Assembly (NCBI GenBank): GCA_028023455.1 | Contig: JAQFVV010012423.1 | Coordinates: 6,802,269 to 6,866,268 of the forward strand | Reading direction: 5' to 3' | DNA: 64,000 nucleotides | Origin: Epiperipatus broadwayi | Taxonomy: Eukaryota > Onychophora > Udeonychophora > Euonychophora > Peripatidae | Shown here: positions 11,416 through 23,030 of the stretch, piece by piece | How positions within the stretch are numbered: the first letter of the stretch is position 1 | Layout: each line of letters opens with the position of its first letter | Notes under the pieces: generated by a model | Told to the model about the DNA's origin: nothing | The model's database searches: none | What the model saw: only the letters and a program-made list of their open reading frames with translations | Made by a program: the position numbers and the translations under genes

Positions 11416-12432
11416 TTTTACTAATATGCTAGGCACAAGTAAAGTATAATAATAAAGTGGCTCTGCGGATGGAAGAATAGTTTTAGGGTTTTTGTGACAA
11501 ACAACGGTTTACCCAAGAACCGGTCGTCATGCTGCTAATAGGGAACCTTTATTTGGTTCAGAGGCGGGGGACTTACGTGCTAATCTGGCCCGTAGCTCAG
11601 ACTTCGCTACTGCACTACCCATAAGAGAAGATGTGCTGGCAACGCCGTGGCTCCATCTTATATATAAAACAGCACAACGAAAAAAATATTAATAAGTTCC
11701 ACATCCGCCAAGCCGAAGGATATTATAAATGAAATATCACATATTAAATGAACACAAGTTTATCAGCTTGATCAAAAGAGCCAACTCTTCTGTAGCATGA
11801 GAAATATGTATATGCTACTGACGGGAATATATACAAACTTTACTTTATACCGTTCAATCTCTTTAGTTATCTATAACTACGAAACTTTTAAAAAGGAGGA
11901 AAAGTATATTTAATAAGGGACTTACGAATACTTTACTAAAAAAAATATACTTATGATTGCACTCCAGGCTAGTTTAATCTTTAGTAACATAATAAATAAA
12001 GGTTGAAAAGCCACATTTTATATTTATATTAATTAATTTACTAAATGACAAAAATATGAATTTGGGTTTCGAAACAGCGCACGAAATGACGCTATATAAA
12101 TAATAATACGGAGATTTTAAATGATATCTTTTTAAAAAAACATATTGATAATTAAATGCACACTGTTTCGAAACATAGGCATAATTAACAATAATTAAAA
12201 ATAAGCAAAAGAAAAGCAAAATATAACTGCAGTGATTAAATTATATAGCAAAATATTAATTAACACAGAAATTTAGCAAAAGTATTTCATTTATAGAGAG
12301 AGTTTACAATATTGAATTAATAAAGAAATTTACAAAAGTATTTCATTTTATAGAATTTAAAAATTATTTGGAAAAACAATTTAGGAAGTAGTTTCAATAA
12401 TATGGTTAGCTAACCTGTTTTTGAAGAAATAA
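11416..12432. other. CpG-retaining segment with promoter-like signals, unassigned
   Basis: About 11450-11710 is richer in G+C and CpG than most of the window. On the minus strand it has TATATATAAG near 11655, AATAAAGG near 11550, and a splice-donor-like CACGTAAGTCC near 11568. These fit either another LTR-like fragment or a first exon, and I cannot choose. From about 11720 sequence is AT-rich again. A word near 12265-12300 (TTTAGCAAAAGTATTTCATT) recurs with changes near 12330-12360. No convincing protein frame was found. Confidence 0.35.
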
Positions 12433-12899
12433 TGATTGTTTTTGAAATTCACACAGAGCTCTGCTATTTTAAATAATATTAAAACAGTTCTCCTATAGCT
12501 GAACTGGAGATATTCGAGTTGGAACGAAGGTGAGTTCTTTGGCGGCTTATGGCATGTTCTTATTCAGTTGCGAGACGATTTAAAATAGTGTTGGAATGAA
12601 GGCAAGTTCTTTTAGCGGCTTATGACATCTTTTATTTGGTGTGGTTGTTGCTTCGGCATTTGATGGATTGAACTCGGCAGCAATTCTTGCCTGACTTTAG
12701 CCAGACATGGTAAAATTTAACGATTTATAACTTGTGATATTAACAGCTCTTCAACAGCAAGATGGAGTCTCTATTCCTGCTCAAAATAAGCCCTATTTAT
12801 ACATTTCGACTAAACTTTAACACCTTTTTGGAATTTCATTTGCCTCGGGACCAATTGACTTTTAATTAAATAAAATAATATAATCCAATTTCTGCAACA
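12433..12899 (-). mobile_element. Possible solo LTR (minus orientation)
   Basis: On the minus strand the block starts TGTTGCAGAAATTGG and ends AAAAACAATCA, a TG...CA pair. Flanks AATAA (12428-12432) and GATAA (12900-12904) match at four of five bases. A TATA box, GTATAAATAGGG on the minus strand, is at 12791-12802, and a minus-strand AATAAA near 12632 follows in the expected order. Inside, a 75-base direct duplication (GTTGGAACGAAGG near 12519 and GTTGGAATGAAGG near 12592) is visible. The evidence is suggestive; a host promoter is the alternative. Confidence 0.4.
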
Positions 12900-14144
12900 G
12901 ATAACGTCTCCGAGGTGTTATATTTAATTTACTTTAAAAAATTATTAAAACATATAAATTATATAATTTGATTCAGTTTCATTAATTAAATTCCTTTTTA
13001 GGTGTTATAGAATGTTAAGGCTTAGCAGAAGGAACGGTATTCTGATTTAATGATAAAGTCTTTTGTGCAAACAAAAATCAATCAGTAAACTAGATTTTAC
13101 TTTTTACCCGGGTGCGTCACTAATTGATTTCTTGTTTACACAAAATTCTCATTTTTAATTATAAACGGATTTTTATTTTACTGAAATAAATAACTTAACC
13201 TATTTGTTTTTACCAAATTATTTGTTTAAAAAAAAGCAAATTTAAAGAAAATACTTTAGTTTCAATTATATATGTAAAACATTAAATCAGAAAGCCGTTA
13301 AATATATTTTAAAGAAAACATTTTACATTATAGTATATCTTTTTTATTTTAACTTAAATATATATATAATTCATTTTGCCGCTATTCCAAGGTTTAAATT
13401 ATCCATCCACATACGAATATTATAGCGAAATATAATTAAGAATTGACTGAAAATTTATAAAACATTTTATAATAAATTATGAGCATTTCTCCGCTATAAT
13501 TTTATCAAACCTGTCTAATTAAAGCGTGTTTTCGTAAGTAAATGGATGATACTATTCAAGCGGCCATTGAAGCAAAGTTTTCCCGCTCGACTTATATATA
13601 ACATTTTTACATTTAACATTTTTATATTTAAGATAGGTTCGAAATTAGTTCAGACGAGTAGGTCATTAGGTTGATGGTGAAACGGAAAGAGATTGGAGGT
13701 TTCCGTTTCAATATGAAAATTGTTAGATTGTTTGATTATATAAAGAACTATAGAGATTTTTATTTAAGATCCACTCAATACATATAAATGAATGGAATTT
13801 GATATCAAATTATATGTGAATCATGTCATATCTTAGTATTATCTCTCATTCTTTGCATTAACCTTTAAAAATGAATGGCATAATTGTACATTAAAGAATA
13901 AATTCTGCTGAAACATTTTTTTCTAAAAGATAAATAAATATGACATTATGTGGATGGCTATACATATGTACATAAAGAAACAAAAACTAATAATAATTAA
14001 AAAATTACAAACAAAAAAAAAGATAATATAAATTTAAAATTTTTTACTTTAAATATATAGTAAAGACAACTATAATAATAAAAAGCAAAAAAAAAAAATA
14101 CAATAACAAAAAAAAAAAACCCTTTTTCAAAATATAAAAAAACT
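12900..14144. other. No recognised gene; partly CpG-retaining
   Basis: CpG dinucleotides remain common to about 13750, including the pair GAAACGGAAA / TTTCCGTTTC at about 13679-13710. After that the sequence is AT-rich up to the LINE. No coding frame or element end is recognised. Confidence 0.45.
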
Positions 14145-14153
14145 ATACAAGCT
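14145..14153. repeat. Left target-site duplication of the LINE (ATACAAGCT)
   Basis: ATACAAGCT here is repeated exactly at 19338-19346, on the far side of the A-rich 3' tail, as expected for target-primed reverse transcription. Confidence 0.65.
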
Positions 14154-14349
14154 TTTTGGAGCAAGATTGTTACTTTTACGGTGAACCTATTTATTTGTTT
14201 TTTTTTACGATATCAAACTGATAAAATATTTTTGGAATGAAACTAAATTGATATTAAAGATTTGAGATAGACAAACCTCATAAAAAAATCTAACTGATCC
14301 CTCCATATAGAATATACTAACCACCTTTTTCCTTTTTTTGCTGTGGCAA

Positions 14350-15839
14350 ATGTCAGACGCCATGGACTCTGCATGCGAAGTGAAATCACGCACATATGCA
14401 GAAGCTGCGAGAGCCACATCTTTATTGCTACAGCACAATTCTTACATAAATTTATCTAGTGTAAAAAATACAAATCAAAGTGCTAGATTCCACAGATCAA
14501 CAATGAATGATTTGATTAATTTAGACATTCTTGCGGATACCTCTCATGAATCTATCAACGTAATCGAAGAGGCTTGGTCAGAAGAAAGCTTGAAAAGAAT
14601 CTCGGAGGCCTTCAATCAAACAATACTGAAAGGCCTATATTTATCATTTAAACGATTTTTTACCAATCGCTCGATTGTTCTAGCTGTCACGGATATTAAT
14701 TGCTCTCTTTACAGATTCCCAAAAAATTTACTGTATGAAGCAATTACAGCAAACAACATGTGGGACTCTATACAACGAATTGGAGAACATCCTAACCCCA
14801 GATATATTGCCATTGAATTTTTCGATGAAGGACAGAGAAATAGATTTGAAAATACTATTCTCACGCTGGAAAAATATGCGTTAGTCAAAATAGATCGCAA
14901 TAGAGAAAACTATGTAACAGGGATTATTAAAAACACCTACTTCACCTTCTCCATTAATGACTTTACGAAGCTGATGAAACCTTTTGGGTCAGTAGTGTCG
15001 TTCCAACCTACGTATCTAAAAGATACGCCTATACCTATATTAAGCACCAATTATCATTTTAAACTGCGTCTAAACAAAAATATAATTCCGAATGATATCC
15101 CTACATTAATTACGGATCAAGATACCACGCTCCTCGTAATAATATATGGAATTAAACCTCAGTGCTTCAACTGCAAAGAAAGAGATCATCTCATAGGTGC
15201 GTGTCCAAAAACTAAATGTCCGCACTGTGAAATGAGAAATACAACAACACATCAATGCAAGGGAAAAACGATAATAATAATATGCCATACACAAATGGAA
15301 AGGCGTTGATCACTGATATAAATGATGCTAATATCGATGATTTAGTTGGTTTTACCCCAAGTATACCATCAGAAGATAATACCCAAATACAAGATCAACT
15401 ATCGGACCAACACAGTTCCATTACACTAAAAGTCACAAATGAAATTAGCAAAACCATTCCAGAAGCAGTAATCCTAAACAAAACTTCACAAGACATTACA
15501 GAAGCATCAATATCAGGACCATCACACTCAGGCATTGACATAAATGTACTAACAGCCAAACATAAACCTGGTCGTCCACCAAGTAAGAAAAGAGAAAGAA
15601 AAAGTGAAGTACAATCCCCAGAACTGAGTAAAGAGGATCTATCACAGTCTCTGGACAATGCTAAAAAAGTTAAAAAGTCAACCCAAAACATAGAAGATTC
15701 CAATGTGTGTAATACAAGTGAGCAAGTCACGATAATAGAAATAAGTGAAATATGCTCAAATACAATAGCTTACGACAAGCTCCTTGGTTTGTCGGATGAA
15801 AGTCCAATATTTTTAGACAGGAATATGCAGATAACATAA
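14350..15839 (+). pseudogene. LINE ORF1 (gag-like, zinc-knuckle protein), frameshifted
   Basis: Frame 1 runs from the ATG at 14350 to the stop ending at 15309. Near its end are two zinc-binding motifs: CFNCKERDHLIGAC (about 15163-15204, C-x2-C-x4-H-x4-C) and CPHCEMRNTTTHQC (C-x2-C-x7-H-x-C). The coding signal then moves to another frame at 15255-15839, a hydrophilic tail with a KKRERK basic stretch, rich in S, T, E and D. The frames overlap by about 55 bases, so one indel near 15255-15300 explains the split. Such proteins bind element RNA in a ribonucleoprotein particle. The region before the knuckles has the residue make-up of an RRM-like ORF1 but I cannot confirm a fold. Confidence 0.7.
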
Positions 15840-15878
15840 ACATACCTTTCGTACTTTTACATAACTACATTAAATAAA

Positions 15879-18800
15879 ATGATGATAAAAATAGGATCAG
15901 TTAATGTCAGAGGATTAAACTCTGTTGAAAAAAACTATAAACTTAGAAAATGGATTAACATTATCCAACCACATATAATTGGACTACTGGAGACAAAGAT
16001 ATATAATAAATCACAAACAGATCCATCTAAGCTCTATGACAATCAAGGCTATTCTTTGTTTTCCAGAGCCGCATTCTCACCATCAGCTGGGACAGGAATT
16101 GTGATAACCAAAACATGCCCATTCAGCTCATTTAAAATATTACATATTGATGCACACATGCTAATTATTAATCTATATCATAAAAGAATAACGCTTAACA
16201 TAGTATATCTGTATATTCCTCCAGGTGATACAATTATAAATAACCTCATACATATACTAAACACAAAGTTTGCATCGTCAATACATCCCATAATACTAAT
16301 GGGAGATTTTAATATGTCATACAGTAAATTTGTTACAAAATGGTTACACAGGCTGGCTTTTCCTCTCATGTCTGGAGAAGGTTTTCTTCCACAAAACTCT
16401 GTTTCATTCAACAATGGCAGACTCTCTTCTCTGATTGATCTTGTTTTATTCACCAGCGCTGCATCATATGATCAAAATACTACTAATAAACTCATCCTTC
16501 TCAGATCATTCAGCTGTGATGGTTTGTCTTAAAAATGATTTTTCATATAGACCCACAGTTACTACAGGCAAAACTATTAGAATATTGCTTCCAGCTCAAA
16601 CTAAGGAATATCTCTTTTCAGAGATATACATATCAATATTCAAAATTCGTGACATGGATTTGGACCCAGTTCAGAGATGGATTACCTTCGTAAACATAAT
16701 CTCGTACACAATTGATACAATTACAAGAAACCAACTCCCCCCCCCCAAGGATTTTGGCTCTTGCAGATAATCTGCATAAAAGAATAACACTTAGTGCTTC
16801 CACCGCAGAGGGCTGTACAAATGTTGTAACCCTTAGAAAAGCTTATTGGTCGGCATGTGTTTCACTCAGGGAATATTTGGCAATAAAGAAGAAAAAGGTA
16901 TTCCTGAGTCAGACCCATATATGGTCTAGACAGTACATTCACTGGACTCTAGGTCAAGCTCTAACAAACCGGGTTCCATTGGCTATCAAAGTAGAAGGGC
17001 AAACCATTGCAGGAGATAATATGCTAGAACCACTCTACTCATTCTACAAACACAACCTGCAAAGAGGGGAATTTTTCAACTCCCCGGATAACTTTCTTGG
17101 CCCACCAGAAGATTATATAGCCTTTGTTCCGAGAGATTTTGAAGAAAAGTTGTATTCAATATCAAACTCATGTCATCCAAGAATACATGGAATACCTTGC
17201 TTTGTATACAAGCACTTAAGTCATTTCACAGTAAAATATCTAGCAGATTTAGTTAACTTCCTAACCCAGAGAATTTATCACATTCATGGGCTCTACCCCA
17301 TCTCAGTGGTTCCATTTATTAAGAAGGAAAACATAACCACTTTACAAAATCTCAGACCTATATCAATGAGCCCACTTGGTATCAAGATTCTGGAGTCAAT
17401 AATTAAAGACAGAATTGAGCCCTACATTCTGCCATATTTGTCAAAAAATCAGTTCGCAAGGAAAGGGTCTTCTACTGGGCAAGCGGCTTTTCTATATAAG
17501 ACAGTGATTGACACAGTCAGAAATAACAAAAGGTACGGACCTGTTGTAGTTCAACTGGACATCAAATCAGCATTTGATATGGTACCAATTAATATCTTAA
17601 TTAATACGCTAGCAGACACATCAATTCCCAGAGCACTAATCTACTTGATTACAAATCTTCTTTTAAGTAGAGAAATTCATATAACTCTTAGTGGGAAATA
17701 TGCACCATCCTTCACTCCATTTAACTCCATCCCACAAGGTTCACCATTAAGTGCTCTTCTATTCACTTTTTATATTAATCCTCTCCTTAAAGCAATTGAA
17801 AGTGAGATGACTGGAATATTCATACCCGCAATGAAGACTAATGTCACATGTGTTGCATACATGGATATTACTGTCTTTCTGCCCACCAAAAAACAAATAC
17901 CAACACTAATTAAAATTCTTAATAACTACTCAGCAGAATATAAACTAGAGTTTAATCTACATAAATCCAGTACTTGGTCTATATGCACTGGACACCAACA
18001 AGACCAATACTTTAAAGGAAAACTAGGTCCATTCCAGGGATTTCCATTCCATTTAAGCAACTCTGAAATGCGTTCACAGATACAGAGGAAATTAATGAAT
18101 AAATCTGAGAATATAACTAATTCTCTATCCAAATCATACATGTCGCTCTATGCCAAAGTCGCTCTCTTCAATCTCTTAATAATAGCAAGAGTTACATATT
18201 ATACACCCATAATAATATACACAAAAGCGTTTATAGCAAAAAATTATTCAATGTGTAGAAAATTATTGTGGAAAAAAAAAATAGTGCCAATATCCTTAAG
18301 AAAAATCCTGAACCCTCTATCTCGAAATGGACTAGGCCTACATTCAATCAACATTTTTCAAATTCAAAAAACATTTAATCTAATATCATCATGCGTCAAA
18401 ATTTTCCCCTATCTAGAAATTGTACTCAAAATCACACCCACAGACAAACCACCACCTACAAATAACTTCTGGAATAAGCTAATTTCTCCAATATTAAGCA
18501 TCCTCAATCTTACATTCCCCCCCCTATGGACAAAATGAAATACTGGGAGGTTTACTCAGTCTGCAACCCCCCTTTCAATGATAACGGGAAAACTTATCTA
18601 AACTTACCAAATAAACAGTTGACCAAAAACTTCAAATATTGGTCATTGGAGCCAAAATTCTATGATTTCCTCATAAAACTAAATCTTGATGCACTTCCAA
18701 CTCTTTACTTCTGTAGATATAAAAGGAACTGTACCAATATTGAAGATATTTGCAAGCTTTGTTAAAGAGAACCAGAAACCCTATCACACTTATTATTCAC

Positions 18801-19101
18801 ATGCCCCAGATACAATAATATCCGTTGGGACATTCCAAAAATTTTTAAAAACAAGGATTATGGAATACAAACACTTCTCAATTCCTTTGAAAAGGGTATT
18901 TATGGATTCATCCGCGCTAGCACATTTGTGTTATACTCACTATGGTGTACCAGATGTACACTTATGTATGAACCGGACATGAAACAATCTAACACATTTA
19001 GAAACAAAATTGATATCATACGCACTAGGGATGAAAAAATTTCATCGCCTAACATTTTTTCAGACACCTGGTCAATAATGCTACTTCGCTCTAATTTATA
19101 A
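15879..19101 (+). pseudogene. LINE ORF2 (APE endonuclease plus reverse transcriptase), broken
   Basis: The start is the ATG at 15879, 40 bases after ORF1. Endonuclease motifs are SVNVRGLNS, GLLETK, GDFN (about 16303) and SLIDLVLF; the final SDHSAV lies in another frame (about 16500), showing a first frameshift. A C run at 16738-16746 marks a second shift. The reverse transcriptase frame (to 18538) has LRPISMSPLGIKILESII, QLDIKSAFD (motif A) and PQGSPLSALLF (motif B), but motif C reads YMDI (17858-17869) where YxDD is expected. Another shift near 18530 and a TAA at 18763-18765 precede a C-terminal C-x2-C ... H-x4-C-type segment (CKLC, then HLLFTC), and the frame ends at 19101. In active relatives this enzyme nicks the target and copies element RNA into the genome. 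Confidence 0.85.
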
Positions 19102-19309
19102 AAAGACTCACCATCGCCAAAGAAGTAGATCACCAGGATTTTAAAAAAAAAAAGGAGGAGGGAAGGGGGAGGTAAAAGAGATGAAAAGTGTACCCATTAA
19201 TATATGTAAATTGTTATAAACTGATGTAACGATCAGGAGAATGGTAAGTCCTGATCAAAATTGTTATTTTCCTTTTTTTTTTCTTCCTTTTTTTGTACAT
19301 TTATAAACC

Positions 19310-19315
19310 AATAAA
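19310..19315 (+). promoter_or_regulatory. LINE polyadenylation signal
   Basis: AATAAA about 15 bases before the terminal A-run and the right-hand ATACAAGCT duplication. Confidence 0.6.
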
Positions 19316-19337
19316 GCCTATTGAAACTAAAAAAAAC

Positions 19338-19346
19338 ATACAAGCT
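19338..19346. repeat. Right target-site duplication of the LINE (ATACAAGCT)
   Basis: Exact partner of 14145-14153. Confidence 0.65.
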
Positions 19347-22300
19347 CTACATTAATACATGATTACACAATATTAGGGTAGAATTAAAAGTATACTTTTA
19401 AAAAGATAAAAAAATAAATAAATAAATAAGTGAATAGTTTATTGACTGGAAGTTCATAAGAAATTTGAGCCCTTGAAATAACAGACTTAGGATTCCTAAT
19501 CCATAGATCTTAAATTCTAAAGTTGCCTCTCTACCACTATACTAAACTACACTGAACATCAAAACAATTTAAAACTACACATTTATATCCACAATATATA
19601 TATATATATGATTGCAAATGTCTGTATATATATATATGAATGTGCTTACTTTCATATATAGATGGAAATGTTAATATACAAAATGCAATATCAACACTAT
19701 ATTTGAATAAATGAATATAATCCATGTGAAGGAGTTATCTTTTTAATTCACTATTCTAAATTTGTCGCACATAAATTTAAGATGCTTTATATATTTATGT
19801 TTAATGTATATATATCCTTTATCAAATTTCTATCTATAGAGATATGTAACTATACATTATTGCAACATAAATAAAAAATCTGGGCTACTTCTTATCAAAT
19901 TATTTATTTTAAAAATATATACCACATTTAAAATTCATCAATATTTAACACTCTTATAAGATTTGTACATCTTCTTTTTTATTGATATACTTTTGATGTT
20001 TTATAGTTTTAAAATTATAATTATTCAGTCACACATACAAATTTAAGTTCTTTTACTGATATAATTAGCAGATATTTTTTGGATGAAATGTTTATTTTAA
20101 AAAAAAAATTGAATAAAAACATTTTATTTCACATTATACTAAAATTACAATGTCTGAATTCATTTTTTTTTTTTAATGAATCTTTTACATGCATATATAG
20201 CATAGTATGCAATGAATGTAAATGCTGGTATATGGTTAGGCAAATACATACCAATGAAACTTCAATAAATTTGTTTGCTTATAAATTTTAAATGAATACT
20301 ATTCTAATAAACCAGTTGATTCACTTCATTTAATATCAACTTGATGTATTATAACCATTTCTTTTTTGTATTAATTTTTTTTTTTTATAAAAAGAGCAAA
20401 TATTTTAAAATCACTTTACTTATTATTCATTCTACATTGTAATTAATATCATTAGTATCTTTCCACCCCCACTCAATTATTACTGTTTTTGAGAATTTGT
20501 TACAACATATATCTTCTGTTTGTATTGGTCATTACTCCCATCCTCATTTCATTTTTCTATCTTTGGCTATATTTTTATATTAGTTTTAAAGTGAATTTAT
20601 CTTTCCTTATATATTCTTTTATAGTTTATTTTTTTTGTTACAAATGAAAGATATACTACATGATGTAACAACTTCTTAATGGCTACTCCACTCTTGTTTT
20701 CATCATTACAACAGCAATCTTATGAAATGTTTATAAATGGGTGGCTTCCTAAAGCATATCTATTACTGGGATATAAGTTTGGTGGGTTTTTAATTTGAAA
20801 AAAATTAAAAGCAAAAGCAGCACGTGCTTTTTTTAAAAATTCAAAGAAGGGTCTATAGAATTGATCTTAATGCAATTCATAATTTATTTTAATAATTAAT
20901 GTTCAAAAAAATGCATCTTTATAAGCCAGTGATGGGGGGGGGGGCATTCAGTAATTTTTACATTGAATGATTATCATCACATCCAATAAATTGAAGAACA
21001 AATTGCTAGATCATATTTTCAGAATATTAAATAAGAATATAGAATAAAAATCTTGAAAGCTTTTTAGACAAAAATGAACTTGGAAACTGATACGCAACAA
21101 AAATTGTTATATTAAAAAAAAAAAATTAAGATCTATTTCAACTAAATTAGCTGTATAGAAAACTGTTGTTCTTTTAAATTTATTGTATGGAAAAAAGATA
21201 TAGATCTTCTATCAGTATTATTTAAAGCCATTGCAAAAATTTCATGTTAGAATGTTCCTTAATATTCTGAAAACAATGACAAGATAAAGAAAACTAAGTA
21301 AGAGGTACTATATATAATGGTAAGCATATTTTCATTGAATTAGGAATGTGAAGTTGTTTAAAAGCAATACTTCCCCAAAAACTACTTTATAAAAAACTGG
21401 AACAAGATTTTCATGAGAAACAGATCCAGTTTATACTATAAAAATTATATCAACATTATTCTAAAGACAATAGAATCATCTTCACAGGACTAGCATGCTG
21501 AGAATAGAAAGAGAACTACAATTAAACATGGTGACAAGATCATTTAGACAAAAAAAGTGTTATATGTATTAAAATAATAGCATAGGTAGATTTTAAATAA
21601 CTTAGCAAATTAGTGTTGTATTATATGTAAACAATTCTGCAAGATATATGTTCACAGATTGGTTTGTATATGTCATTCATAAAATTTGTCTCTGCTTTTT
21701 CCTACCTCTCTTTTCCTGGAGTTAAAATAGCTTTATTATTTTTACAAGTTACTACTAATAAATATTTGAAACAGAATTACTTAATAATCAAAACAATGAA
21801 TCATTTCTAAGATAAGACATATCTTTTTTATGTCTAAATGGTTATTCCATTATACATCTTTATAGTAGTACTTTGAACATGTGAATGAACACTTTATATA
21901 AAGCTTCCAATATAAATACATATATTCCATAAAAATTATTAAAACAAAAAAAAAAATTATTCATTTTATTCTTAACATACTTAAGTTTTGCCAATTTTTA
22001 TGCAAGATTCAGTTCAACTTGTATCATTAAGTTTTTTCTATATTCCTATAACATTGCAACAAATAGCATAACAGATATTTTCACCAAAGAAATAAACTAT
22101 TTCAAATTTAATTACCTTTTATATTGATACTGAGATATAAATATCACTACAACTATGCTATATATCATTTAATTAATTATAGTTTTAATCAACCTCCCAT
22201 CCCCTCAAAAAAAAAACTAAGTTGTTTCTAAAAAAAAATAATATATATTTTATTGGTCATGGATAAGTTCTTTTTTTTTTCTTTCAAATTATTAGACTTA

Positions 22301-23030
22301 ATGAAGTTAATTTATTTACAAAAAAAATTATAAATTACTACTTATAATATTATACTAAAAATGTTTAATATATTTACCACTGTCTTTCTTCAATATCATT
22401 ATTTACAGTATTATATTGTGTATATATATATATTTTTAAATCAAATTGAAAATAAATAAAACGTTATTGGAGGAAATATCAATAATTTATCATGCTTATA
22501 AATATGGCCTTATAGGCATAAGTACTTATACAAAAGGCTAAAAACAGCTTTAAAAAATATACAAGGATTGATGTAACAATGACACACTCACAGGAATGAT
22601 AACTAAAAATTGTGAAAACATTTTAAGCCTTTAACTCTTTAAATTATTAAGCATCAAATAATCTAGAAATCAATAAATTAAAAACAATATATCAATAATC
22701 ACACCAGAGACTAATACTTAAAAAGATATATCATTAAGAATAAACATTTATGTTTAAAGATTATAACAATTCAGAACTATGGTATTCTCTGTAACCAGAT
22801 ATGATAACTGAATAATGAAATATAATCTTGTTTTTATGATGTAGTATAAGCCAAGCCTTTTTTAAATAAAAAAAAAACATAAAAAGTATTAAATATCTTA
22901 AAAATTCCCACTCCATTAAAAAAAGAACAAAACTATTTACATTCAAAGTACTTTAGTTAAAAATTTACTATTTGAACTAAAATATAAAATGTGAGCCACA
23001 AGTACAACCATGCATTCAACATGTGGCCTC
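19347..23030. other. AT-rich stretch without recognised genes
   Basis: Nearly free of CpG, with (TA)n runs near 19596 and 22420 and a G run near 20935. The short ORFs at 19537-19725, 20079-20291 and 22761-22946 are low-complexity and match no family I know. Confidence 0.55.

Larger units (their letters stand above)
14154..19337 (+). mobile_element. Near full-length two-ORF non-LTR retrotransposon
   Basis: This 5.18-kb element has, in order, a 5' leader of about 200 bases, ORF1 with zinc knuckles, ORF2 with an AP-type endonuclease and reverse transcriptase, a 3' leader with purine-rich tracts, AATAAA at 19310-19315 and a short A-rich tail. It is bracketed by the 9-base repeat ATACAAGCT. The layout (nucleic-acid-binding ORF1, APE endonuclease, no RNase H seen, A tail) fits the L1/Tx1 or jockey/CR1 groups; the NVRGLNS-type endonuclease start leans toward L1/Tx1. 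Several frameshifts, a stop and a damaged catalytic motif make it inactive. It keeps many CpGs and long open frames, so it is younger than the LINE fragments at 23-40 kb. Confidence 0.85.

Noticed and set aside
11560-11670. Possible first exon on the minus strand with a CACGTAAGTCC donor
   Set aside because: No protein match and no following exon; the TATA plus polyadenylation layout fits an LTR fragment equally well.
4330-12915. Shared word ATAACGTCTCC at about 4332 and 12902
   Set aside because: Only 11 bases with unrelated flanks; probably chance.
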